Assembly (NCBI GenBank): GCA_021794355.1
Contig: JAJYRA010000031.1
Span: forward strand, 1 to 64,000
Origin: Thermoplasmata archaeon
GTDB taxonomy: Archaea; Thermoplasmatota; Thermoplasmata; Thermoplasmatales; Thermoplasmataceae
Direction of reading: 5' to 3'
DNA length: 64,000 nt
The notes under the pieces are model-generated. The model worked only from the letters and a program-made list of their open reading frames with translations, did no database searches and was not told the DNA's origin. Shown one piece after another: positions 50,963 through 59,812 of this stretch. Both the position numbers and the translations under genes were made by a program. Position 1 is the first letter of the stretch. Each line of letters opens with the position of its first letter.

Positions 50963-51910
50963 TCAGAATAACCTTGATGATTTCCACTTATTGATTATTT
51001 TTTCAGACCTGAGAAAATATTCATTCATAATTTCATTTAGTTCTCTTTGATCTTTTCCTTCCACAAAAACCAGCTTATCATCAGCTTGTTTAAATAAGCC
51101 TGAATTTTCAGCCCAGTCCAATTCGTTTCTGGAAAAAAGTGATGTGGAGACCGGATTGCCTCTTCTCATCAAGAATTTATTTTTAATGTTCTTAATCAAT
51201 CTATATGAATTATATACGCTAAATTCCTCACTTTCTGAAAAGGTTTTAAATTTATTTTGAAGAGCAGCCAGTAAGCCTTCCGTGGTTATATTCTGGCTCA
51301 GATTGATCTTAGCTGGATAGGAGGAAACTGGAATAATCGAATCGGGCAAAATCTGATAAAAATTGTAATAAACCCTATTACCTTGTACAAACCCATATTT
51401 TGTGCAGTTTTTACTGGAATTTAAATGAGGGGATTCCAGTGATTTTGATGGAAACTCATTAAAAAATTCATCCGGAAACCTCAGGGCATTCTTTATTTCA
51501 TAGGATATCTCTATTACATCTATGGGACTATCTGTAACCTTTTGCTTAAGTTTAAAATTATAACACAAATCTATGGATTCTATGGTACCCAGAGAGTCAA
51601 TCTGAATTTCTGGTATGTCAGAATCGTCTACCTTTAAATTTTCAAGTTCTTCATCACTTATCTTTATGAATTCAATGGAATCTGATTTTAGTAAGGAATA
51701 ACCCATGTCCGTGATTAGGGTCTGCAATTCCTCATGAATGTCCAGCGGAATGTTTAGTTTTATCTGATCAAGATCAAAAGGGGTAAACTTGTATTCAGCG
51801 TCCCTCCCGCTATTATTAGCGTGGTAATATGTGGAGGTTGCAGTATAAATCCTTGTTCCAATGTTTCTTAAATCGCCTAAATATTTATTTAAAAGTCCCT
51901 TTGTGTCCAT
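50963..51910 (-). CDS. Hypothetical protein (no recognised family)
   Basis: 315-aa ORF with coding-like composition; no family recognised. Confidence 0.55.
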   Translation of the reverse strand: MDTKGLLNKYLGDLRNIGTRIYTATSTYYHANNSGRDAEYKFTPFDLDQIKLNIPLDIHEELQTLITDMGYSLLKSDSIEFIKISDEELENLKVDDSDIPEIQIDSLGTIESIDLCYNFKLKQKVTDSPIDVIEISYEIKNALRFPDEFFNEFPSKSLESPHLNSSKNCTKYGFVQGNRVYYNFYQILPDSIIPVSSYPAKINLSQNITTEGLLAALQNKFKTFSESEEFSVYNSYRLIKNIKNKFLMRRGNPVSTSLFSRNELDWAENSGLFKQADDKLVFVEGKDQRELNEIMNEYFLRSEKIINKWKSSRLF

Positions 51911-52348
51911 AGATGAGCATAACTGATTTCAAATAAATGTTTACGTTGAAAAGTACCTTATTGAGTTAATGCCTTAGGGTAAAAATCAAATTGGTACCCA
52001 TATTTCTAAACATCCTCTTTAACGATGGGGACGAAACTCATCCCATACCTAGCAGTGAATGTAACAAGATTTCTTGTCCATGTTAAAATGATCTCCACGA
52101 ATCTAAAATAGTCAACAGTATTCAAATCGTGGAATGCAAAACCAATTCAATTAATGTTTATCTGTGGTTCCTTTATGCCTGACCGCTGAACCCCAATTCC
52201 TCAGTGCCAATGACTGAAACTGTGATTTCTTGTTCATGATTAAATGACATGAATTATCGAGAAATTTCCAGGGAAGAATCTAATAATGAAAAGATTGTCC
52301 CATAAACGTTAAATAGACTCATTCTCTTGATATACTGAGGGGATATAA

Positions 52349-52951
52349 TTGGCATTTAAGTCGGAGTATTATCAAAAACTTGTTATCAATGGCACAATTG
52401 AAGATCTTATGGATTTATCTGAGCAGATTAACAATGACACCACTCTGACAGAAGAGGAATTAACCTGGTTAGAAAACACCATAAGGAGTAAATTAAAATT
52501 GTTGAATGGAATAAAAATTAAGGTGGTAAATTCTGAATCAGGTACCGAAGAACAGCCCCCACAAACCATGTATGATGATTTCGGTGGTTCTGCCATATAT
52601 CAGGGGGAAGTAAACATTTACGGAGTAAAATGGAAGGTCTATATTCCGGGTGCGAAATATTTTGATTCCACCAATAAGAGGTGGTTTTATAACGAAAAAA
52701 TAGCGGAAAAGCTTTCACAGATACTTCTTCCTGTAATTCCTGGTAAGTTTAAGGGTTATTTTGGGTATCCCCCATGGATACTGGGGACATCTTCAGCTCC
52801 AACAACTTATTACATACCTACGGAGGACATAGTTAACATGGCCATTGGAAGAGGTGTAATTAGAGGTTGGGAGTACCTTGTAGAGGCGGGCATCCCTAAA
52901 CCATTTGTCGAGAGGCTTAAATCCAGTAGTATGGGAAACGTACTTAAATGA
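52349..52951 (+). CDS. Hypothetical protein (no recognised family)
   Basis: 200-aa ORF, TTG start, overlaps the DUF309-like ORF by 4 nt (ATGA). Confidence 0.6.
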   Translation: MAFKSEYYQKLVINGTIEDLMDLSEQINNDTTLTEEELTWLENTIRSKLKLLNGIKIKVVNSESGTEEQPPQTMYDDFGGSAIYQGEVNIYGVKWKVYIPGAKYFDSTNKRWFYNEKIAEKLSQILLPVIPGKFKGYFGYPPWILGTSSAPTTYYIPTEDIVNMAIGRGVIRGWEYLVEAGIPKPFVERLKSSSMGNVLK

Positions 52952-53454
52952 GGATTATAATAGGCGTGAAAGGAAATAAAATTCAAGCATTCCCTCATCG
53001 AAGAATCGAAAGAATTACCTCCTACGGCCGAGAATTAGATTTCTTTGATTTAAAAGAGGGAACAATAATAGATACTCTTGATGATGAATTATTCAGGGTA
53101 TACCCTGAGGAATATCATAAAGAGAATGCCCTTAAAACCTTTGGTTTAAATCAGTTTGAGGAAATGGTTAAACTTGAAAGATTCTGGGAACTCCACGAAG
53201 TATTGGAACATTATTGGAGCCAGGCAGAAAGTATCAATAAAAAAATTCTGAAAGCACTCATAGGCATTATGGTTTCTCAGGTAAAATGGCAAATGTCTCA
53301 ATATAATACATCGGAACGAATTCTGAATAGAACTATTTGTGAACTGGAACAGCTTACCGGAATGAAAAAAGAAAACATATTAAAAGTGTCTTCCTATCCG
53401 GTGGTTTTGAGTGAAAATTTTATGTCTTCAGTAACGCAAATATATATTAAGTGA
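52948..53454 (+). CDS. DUF309-like protein
   Basis: [41 protein letters not shown]. Confidence 0.75.
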   Translation: MRIIIGVKGNKIQAFPHRRIERITSYGRELDFFDLKEGTIIDTLDDELFRVYPEEYHKENALKTFGLNQFEEMVKLERFWELHEVLEHYWSQAESINKKILKALIGIMVSQVKWQMSQYNTSERILNRTICELEQLTGMKKENILKVSSYPVVLSENFMSSVTQIYIK

Positions 53455-54758
53455 TCCGATGTGGGTTTATGAACCAGATTTCTGAAATTCTAAATGACTC
53501 ATCAATTGGAAGTACTAGGGAAGTCCGGGGTTGGGTATATCGATCAAGGACTTCGGGTAAGCTTGCATTTATCATTCTTAGGGATTCCACGAATATTATT
53601 CAATGCGTGGCCAGATCAGAAAATTTTAAGGAGGAGGATTTCAAACTATTATCCTCTTTAACCATAGAAAGTAGTCTTTCCCTGAGTGGTACGGTAAAGA
53701 GGGATGATAGGGCCGTAACAGGATATGAATTAAATATTTTGGAATTCAAGATTTATGAAAGAAATGAGAATTTTCCGGTATCAAGGGATATATCTGAGGA
53801 ATTTGAACTGGATAACAGGCATCTCTGGATTAGGAGCAGGGAATTCACATCCATCCTCAAGATAAGATCCACAGTTTTTAATGCTTTCCGTGATTATTTC
53901 AGTGAAAAGGGATACTTTGAAGTGCAACCTCCCCTGATGGTATCCACTGCTACAGAAGGTGGTTCAACCCTTTTTAAGGTTCCTTTTTTTGGGGAAGATG
54001 CTTATCTAACACAGAGTTCCCAGTTCTATCTGGAGACATTCATATTTTCTCTGGAAAGGGTGTATACCATATCTCCAAGCTTTAGGGCTGAAAAGAGCAG
54101 AACCTGGAGGCATTTAACGGAATACTGGCACGCTGAAGCTGAGCTTGCATGGGTGAACAACAATGAGATGATGGAAATCGAGGAGGAAATGATACATTAC
54201 ATCATCCGTAAGGTTATTGAAAAAAATGAGTCGGATCTCACCCTACTGAATAGGGATATTGATACGCTGAAGGAGAGTTTAAAGCCCTTTAAGAGGATGA
54301 AATACTCTGAACTCATAGATATTTCTGAATCACTGGGAATGCCGCTTAAATATGGGGATGATCTGGGTGCAGATGAAGAGAAGCAGATCATGTCAAATTA
54401 CAAGACGCCTATATTTATTACAGACTTTCCAGCTTCCTTAAAAACCTTCTATCACCAGCCCAACCCTGAAAAAATTGACGAAATATTGTGCCATGATTTA
54501 CTTGCTCCGGAGGGATATGGAGAAATTGTGGGTGGGGGAGAGAGAATATGGGATTACAAATTACTGAAAGATAGAATCCGTGAGAGTGGGCTAAACGAAA
54601 AGGACTATTACTGGTATCTTGACCTTAGAAAGTATGGGAGTGTACCTCATTCCGGGTTCGGTTTGGGAATGGACAGGATGTGCATGTGGATAATGCATCT
54701 GGATAAAATCACTGGAGCCATAGCATATCCTAGAACCATTAGAAGATTGAGACCTTAG
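53451..54758 (+). CDS. asnS: Asparaginyl-tRNA synthetase (class II, Asx type)
   Basis: [71 protein letters not shown]. Confidence 0.9.
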   Translation: MIRCGFMNQISEILNDSSIGSTREVRGWVYRSRTSGKLAFIILRDSTNIIQCVARSENFKEEDFKLLSSLTIESSLSLSGTVKRDDRAVTGYELNILEFKIYERNENFPVSRDISEEFELDNRHLWIRSREFTSILKIRSTVFNAFRDYFSEKGYFEVQPPLMVSTATEGGSTLFKVPFFGEDAYLTQSSQFYLETFIFSLERVYTISPSFRAEKSRTWRHLTEYWHAEAELAWVNNNEMMEIEEEMIHYIIRKVIEKNESDLTLLNRDIDTLKESLKPFKRMKYSELIDISESLGMPLKYGDDLGADEEKQIMSNYKTPIFITDFPASLKTFYHQPNPEKIDEILCHDLLAPEGYGEIVGGGERIWDYKLLKDRIRESGLNEKDYYWYLDLRKYGSVPHSGFGLGMDRMCMWIMHLDKITGAIAYPRTIRRLRP

Positions 54759-55745
54759 ATGAATTCTCTTCTTAATTCCGCATTAAATGGAGCTGAGCAT
54801 GAACAGGTTCCCGTATGGTTTATGAGACAGGCAGGCAGGTATATGCCTTCATACAGGAAAATGAGGAAAAATTTCAGTATGGAAGAAATATGCCATTCTC
54901 CACAAATGGCTGCTGAAATTACCCATGATGCAGCCCATTATCTGGGAGTAGACGCAGCAATTATCTTCTCTGATATCATGATACCGCTGGAAAACTTGGG
55001 TTATAGAATTAAGTATGTAGAGAATGTTGGACCTATTCCGGAAAGGACGGGAAATATCAGGGAAATGTATAAATCAGAAGCATCCTCTGCCATAAGGTAT
55101 TTCCGTTCCAGATACCAGGACTTACCCGTAATAGGGTTCATCGGAGGTCCCCTTACAATAGCCTCCTATATTATTGCTGGTGGTCCAGACCGGGAGTTAC
55201 GAAAAACAAAGGAACTGATTCTGACAGATGAGGATAATTTCCGAACTTTGATGAACGAAGTGGTTAAGATATCACTAAATGAGGCACGAGAACAGATTCT
55301 TGCTGGAGCAGCTGCCATACAGATATTTGATAGCTGGTTGGGATTTCTTGATCCGGTAATATCTGAGTACATTATTCTTGATTTTGTAAAGAAAATAGTT
55401 GACGGCATTAAGAAATTAAGAGGAAAGTCCATATATTTTACCACGGGTACTTCGGGTTTTGTGGAAGCATTGACCCTGTGTGGGGCTGATGTGTTAAGCC
55501 TGGACTGGAGATGCTCCCTTGGAGATGTTCATTCAGCATACCCCAATATGGGACTACAGGGAAATCTGGATCCAGTTATTCTTGCCAAATCCCTTTCAAA
55601 ATCTGTTGAAAGAAGTGTAATGATTATGAAGGAAATGCAAGATTTTAACAGATATATTTTTAATCTGGGTCATGGAATACTTCCTGAAACAGATCCGGGA
55701 AATGTAAGATCTCTGGTCAAGAAACTAAAGGAGATTAAATTATGA
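54759..55745 (+). CDS. hemE: Uroporphyrinogen decarboxylase
   Basis: PVWFMRQAGRYMPSYRKMR signature; AAIIFSDIMIPLE; LQGNLDP. Confidence 0.97.
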   Translation: MNSLLNSALNGAEHEQVPVWFMRQAGRYMPSYRKMRKNFSMEEICHSPQMAAEITHDAAHYLGVDAAIIFSDIMIPLENLGYRIKYVENVGPIPERTGNIREMYKSEASSAIRYFRSRYQDLPVIGFIGGPLTIASYIIAGGPDRELRKTKELILTDEDNFRTLMNEVVKISLNEAREQILAGAAAIQIFDSWLGFLDPVISEYIILDFVKKIVDGIKKLRGKSIYFTTGTSGFVEALTLCGADVLSLDWRCSLGDVHSAYPNMGLQGNLDPVILAKSLSKSVERSVMIMKEMQDFNRYIFNLGHGILPETDPGNVRSLVKKLKEIKL

Positions 55746-56623
55746 AAACTGCACTGCTGATGATGGCCTATGGAAGTCCTGAAAGGAAAGAGGATATAAT
55801 GGAATATTTAAGGGATGTGTATAGTGGAAATGAGCCTCCAGCCTTTGCGGTGGATGAGACAAATAGCAAATATTCTAAATTCGGTTACAGGTCACCATCA
55901 AGCGATATTATAAGAAAATTTACCGCTCAGATTAGAAATGCAGTAAAGGATATGGATGTATTTATCTCCTTCAAACACTGGAAGCCAGGTATCGATGAGG
56001 TGGTACGGAGTATTGAGAAGGATAATTATGAACGGATATTTCTTCTACCACTCTTTCCCATAAAGAACTCAAGCATCCAGAATAGTTATATAGATCCATT
56101 TAACAATGCCTTAATTAGAATGGGATTTTCCCCTAATGTTGTAGTGGTAAACGGCATGATGCAGGCTAAAAGCCTCACAGAATACTGGATTAAAAGCCTA
56201 AGTGATAGTTACAGGGAAGGGGACATGGTTCTTTTTACCGCCCACAGTCTCCCTCACACAGTGGAACAGGAGAGAGAATACCATGATATTTTTAGGGATT
56301 GGTCAGAGCAAATTGCCAAAGCTTCCGGCGTGAAGGATTTTGCCCATGCCTTTCAGAGTAAAGGATCCTATGGAAAGACATGGCTTGAACCCAGTATATA
56401 TCAAATTTTAGATAGCATTGAATCTGAAAACTATGAAGAGATACTCACGGTTCCAATCGGTTTCATCTATGATCATCTGGAAGTGTTATATGACCTGGAC
56501 TATTTATTCAGCAGTAAGGTAATTGAGAGAGGGATGAAATACAGAAGAGTGGGATTGCCAAACAATTCCCCACTGATGGTAAGGACCATACAGGAATGCG
56601 TTGAGTTGATGAAAAATGAGTAA
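55742..56623 (+). CDS. hemH: Ferrochelatase
   Basis: LLMMAYGSPERKEDIMEYL; VLFTAHSLPHTVEQE; AHAFQSKGSYGKTWLEPS. Confidence 0.93.
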   Translation: MKTALLMMAYGSPERKEDIMEYLRDVYSGNEPPAFAVDETNSKYSKFGYRSPSSDIIRKFTAQIRNAVKDMDVFISFKHWKPGIDEVVRSIEKDNYERIFLLPLFPIKNSSIQNSYIDPFNNALIRMGFSPNVVVVNGMMQAKSLTEYWIKSLSDSYREGDMVLFTAHSLPHTVEQEREYHDIFRDWSEQIAKASGVKDFAHAFQSKGSYGKTWLEPSIYQILDSIESENYEEILTVPIGFIYDHLEVLYDLDYLFSSKVIERGMKYRRVGLPNNSPLMVRTIQECVELMKNE

Positions 56624-57536
56624 TTTGAAAATCTATGCCTATGACCTTGATGATTTCATAAAGGGAATCGTAAAAAAACACACTGAAAGTGATATAGCTA
56701 TATACGGAAGGAAGGATGACAATGGTAATATTACATTGTTTTCTCCTTCCCGTTATCCCGATAAGATTTCATCCATGACGGACAGTATGACCCTGTCTGA
56801 TGTTTGCATCTTTAATGGAAAAAAATTGGACAGTTTCCTTGGGGAAAATATAATGTGTGCAGACCTCATGGAAAAGAAATATGGATATTTCATTGTAGAT
56901 CAGACAACTGACACTGATAAGTTAAGATTATTCACAAAGGGCTCCAATTTAAAAGAATATGAATTTTTCGACGGTTCCTCAATGGATCTTCTGGAAAAAA
57001 TTGACAGAAATAGGGACGTACATTCAAGGAATGGAGATCTAGTCGTGATTGTTGACCATTTTTTCAAAGTTAAGAGTGTTGGAACGGTTATTCTTGGTTT
57101 TGTGCTGTCAGGAACATTAAAAAAACACCAGACCTTATTCCTCAACCCAGCAGGTATTCAGGTCCAAGTGAGATCAATTCAAATGAATGACGTTGATTTT
57201 GAAGAAGCCCCTGCAGGTTCGCGGGTGGGAATAGCACTTAAGAATGCCAATCTAGATACCATAGATCGGGGATCAACGCTTACTGAGAAATTAGTCAATC
57301 CCGTATCAGATCTAGAGGGAGATGTGATATTCCATAAGGCTATATCCGAGGAAATAAGGAGGGATGGAGAAGTGTTTCTTGCGGGGCACTTTATTTATTC
57401 CAGGGGTATTATGGAAGGTAAGAAAATTCATACAGATAAACCAATCCTCCCGTGGAACGAATATATCCTGATAAAACCAAACTCAAAACCAAGAATCATT
57501 GGAAAAATGGTTATTTCAAATAAATTGATTCAATAG
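56616..57536 (+). CDS. EF-Tu/SelB-like protein lacking canonical GTPase motifs
   Basis: Domain-II-like FFKVKSVGTVILGFVLSGTLKKHQTLFLNPAGIQVQVRSIQMNDVDFEEAPAGSRVGIALKN; no P-loop, DxxG or NKxD in the N-terminal part. Confidence 0.7.
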   Translation: MSNLKIYAYDLDDFIKGIVKKHTESDIAIYGRKDDNGNITLFSPSRYPDKISSMTDSMTLSDVCIFNGKKLDSFLGENIMCADLMEKKYGYFIVDQTTDTDKLRLFTKGSNLKEYEFFDGSSMDLLEKIDRNRDVHSRNGDLVVIVDHFFKVKSVGTVILGFVLSGTLKKHQTLFLNPAGIQVQVRSIQMNDVDFEEAPAGSRVGIALKNANLDTIDRGSTLTEKLVNPVSDLEGDVIFHKAISEEIRRDGEVFLAGHFIYSRGIMEGKKIHTDKPILPWNEYILIKPNSKPRIIGKMVISNKLIQ

Positions 57537-58855
57537 TTGCCAGTTTTCATTTTCTCAACTTTTTCCTCAATAAATTTTAGTGAACCTATATCGTGTCTCA
57601 TTTCGTAATTTCCCCTGATTCGCCATAAATTCATCTCAACCATGGACGATGCGTCTGGAATGCTATCCGATTCTGCTACTATGGCAATTGCCCTGGAATC
57701 AGTCATTTTTACTTCATTGACCTCCCCTTCCACCGATGAGTAATATATATGGACATGATCTGGAAGGCCTTCTGTATTTATCCTGAGAATGTCAGGCTTT
57801 GGAGAAATACCATAACCGGGTGGTACAAGGTATTTCAGGGTGGTAGCTTTCCTTCTGAACGTGATCTTCGCCCTCTTCAGCTCGGCATCTGCAATTTTAA
57901 AAAGGAGATCCGTCACATCTCCTTCGATAACTGTAAGAATATTCATTCCCTCTGGATCAGCAAGCCTGCCATTTACCTCGATCACCTTCAGGTCATCCTT
58001 CGTCTGCATAAACTGTACGTACAATACCCCCCTGAAAATCTGACCATCCTGAGCGAGGGCTTCAACGAATCTTTTTGAAATATCCTTAGCCCTTTCATAT
58101 ATTTGGGGTCTAATAAAGGGTAACTTCAATTCCACATCGGTAATGGAGCCCATACCGCCAGTATTTGGACCCTTATCATTTTCATATAACCTCTTATAAT
58201 CCTGTGCAATTGGTGCAAATATGGTACTTATCCCATCGGTAAATAATTGCACTGAAAATTCTTCGCCACGAACAGCTTCTTCTATCAATACTTTCTTATC
58301 CCGGAGGAATACCTGCTTAGCATAATCAATGGCTTCTACACGGTTGTTAAAATGCTGATCCGTTAATCTGACCCCTTTACCGCCTGTCAGTCCCGAAGGT
58401 TTAATGGCAAATTCAAAAGAAGTATTGGATAACATCTTCTGAATGTCATACTCGTTATCTAGAACTTCGTATTTCAAGTTTCCTGGTATACCATATCTTT
58501 TCATCAATTGTCTCATGAATATTTTCGAACTTTCTATCTGGAAGGCCGTTGAAGAGGGGCAAGCCACCTTTATTTTATTGAATTCAAGCTTGTCCACAAG
58601 ATTTGTCTCCAGGTAGCTGTCAGGACTGACATATACAAGATCGGGCTTTTTATCCATTATAAACCCTGAAAGAAGATTTGCATCCCTGGATTTAGTAACA
58701 AGACATTCAGTGCTAATGGATCTTATGGATGGGTTATCGTTTGGCATGATTGTAATTAATTCTGCTCCACTTTCAAATAGCTTTCTGGCTAGGGCATCCT
58801 CTCTACCTCCGCCGCCCACCAGAGCAATTTTTTCACTCATTTTCTTTCTCACCAT
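57530..58855 (-). CDS. purD: Phosphoribosylamine--glycine ligase
   Basis: ALVGGGGREDALARKL; IKPSGLTGGKGVRLTD; VIEVNGRLADPEGMN. Confidence 0.93.
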   Translation of the reverse strand: MVRKKMSEKIALVGGGGREDALARKLFESGAELITIMPNDNPSIRSISTECLVTKSRDANLLSGFIMDKKPDLVYVSPDSYLETNLVDKLEFNKIKVACPSSTAFQIESSKIFMRQLMKRYGIPGNLKYEVLDNEYDIQKMLSNTSFEFAIKPSGLTGGKGVRLTDQHFNNRVEAIDYAKQVFLRDKKVLIEEAVRGEEFSVQLFTDGISTIFAPIAQDYKRLYENDKGPNTGGMGSITDVELKLPFIRPQIYERAKDISKRFVEALAQDGQIFRGVLYVQFMQTKDDLKVIEVNGRLADPEGMNILTVIEGDVTDLLFKIADAELKRAKITFRRKATTLKYLVPPGYGISPKPDILRINTEGLPDHVHIYYSSVEGEVNEVKMTDSRAIAIVAESDSIPDASSMVEMNLWRIRGNYEMRHDIGSLKFIEEKVEKMKTGNY

Positions 58856-59333
58856 CCTTATTCACTGTATTCTTTAATTCTCTTTTATTCTGGATATTGA
58901 AATATTTATAAAATTTACTAGTAAGCTGGAAAATTTCAGTGTTTCTATACTTGCTGGATCTGATAAAACCTAATTTCTTCAGGGAATGGATCACGTGATC
59001 AGATTGACCCCTAAATTTTTCATTTATTTCTCCCCTCATTGTTTTATCATTGTTTAAAATCAAGGTCAACAGTTTGATCTGCTCCCCTGATAGCTCAGGC
59101 TTTGTTACCTCTTTCACAACATCTGCATATTCACTTTTCAATATCATTCTGTATTTTTTCCCTATGGAACTTATCTCCATGCTTGTGTTTTCAGAACCGT
59201 ATCTCTGTATGAGTTTTCTCAACTCCTTTTTCACGACACCTGGCTCTTCTAATAGGATAGATGATATCTCTGTAATGCCTAAGGGTTCTTCCGTGGCAAA
59301 AAGAATTGCCTCCAGTTTTCTCTGAAGTTCCAC
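58833..59333 (-). CDS. scpB: ScpB-like segregation/condensation protein
   Basis: KLEAILFATEEPLGITEISSILLEEPGVVKKELRKLIQRYGSENTSMEI. Confidence 0.82.
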   Translation of the reverse strand: MELQRKLEAILFATEEPLGITEISSILLEEPGVVKKELRKLIQRYGSENTSMEISSIGKKYRMILKSEYADVVKEVTKPELSGEQIKLLTLILNNDKTMRGEINEKFRGQSDHVIHSLKKLGFIRSSKYRNTEIFQLTSKFYKYFNIQNKRELKNTVNKDGEKENE

Positions 59334-59516
59334 ATTGACCCTATGAGGTCCTAATATAAAATTTTTTAACCTTCGATCAATAAGTCTCCTTACATACGAT
59401 ATGGAACAAAAGCGAACGAAGGTATATGGCTGATGATTGAGTGCCTTCTCAATTGTTTACAATGTTGATAAGTGCGCATATTCCGTTATTAATTACATAA
59501 CCACTTCATTCAGGAC

Positions 59517-59729
59517 GTGAAATACGAGATGAGGGTGCTTACCAATGATACCAACGTTGATTTTCTCAAGATGGGGATAAAGGGAATCGCAGAAACATTC
59601 AATGATCATATTCTTGGAATAGAATGTAAGGGGGATCATTTTAACAAGCGTTCTAATTCCGAACTGTGCAAGATCATTTCAATTTTACTGAAATTTCAAC
59701 ATACCGTCTCTCTCTGGATAAAATGTTAA
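59517..59729 (+). CDS. Possible small uncharacterised protein (70 aa)
   Basis: GTG/ATG start in an otherwise empty gap; sequence not low-complexity. Confidence 0.35.
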   Translation: MKYEMRVLTNDTNVDFLKMGIKGIAETFNDHILGIECKGDHFNKRSNSELCKIISILLKFQHTVSLWIKC

Positions 59730-59812
59730 ACTTAAAAGGTCAATTTATTAAAAAAAGTGGTATAATATTTTAAAAATATGTAGAAGATAAAGATAATAGG
59801 ATCAGATCAGGT

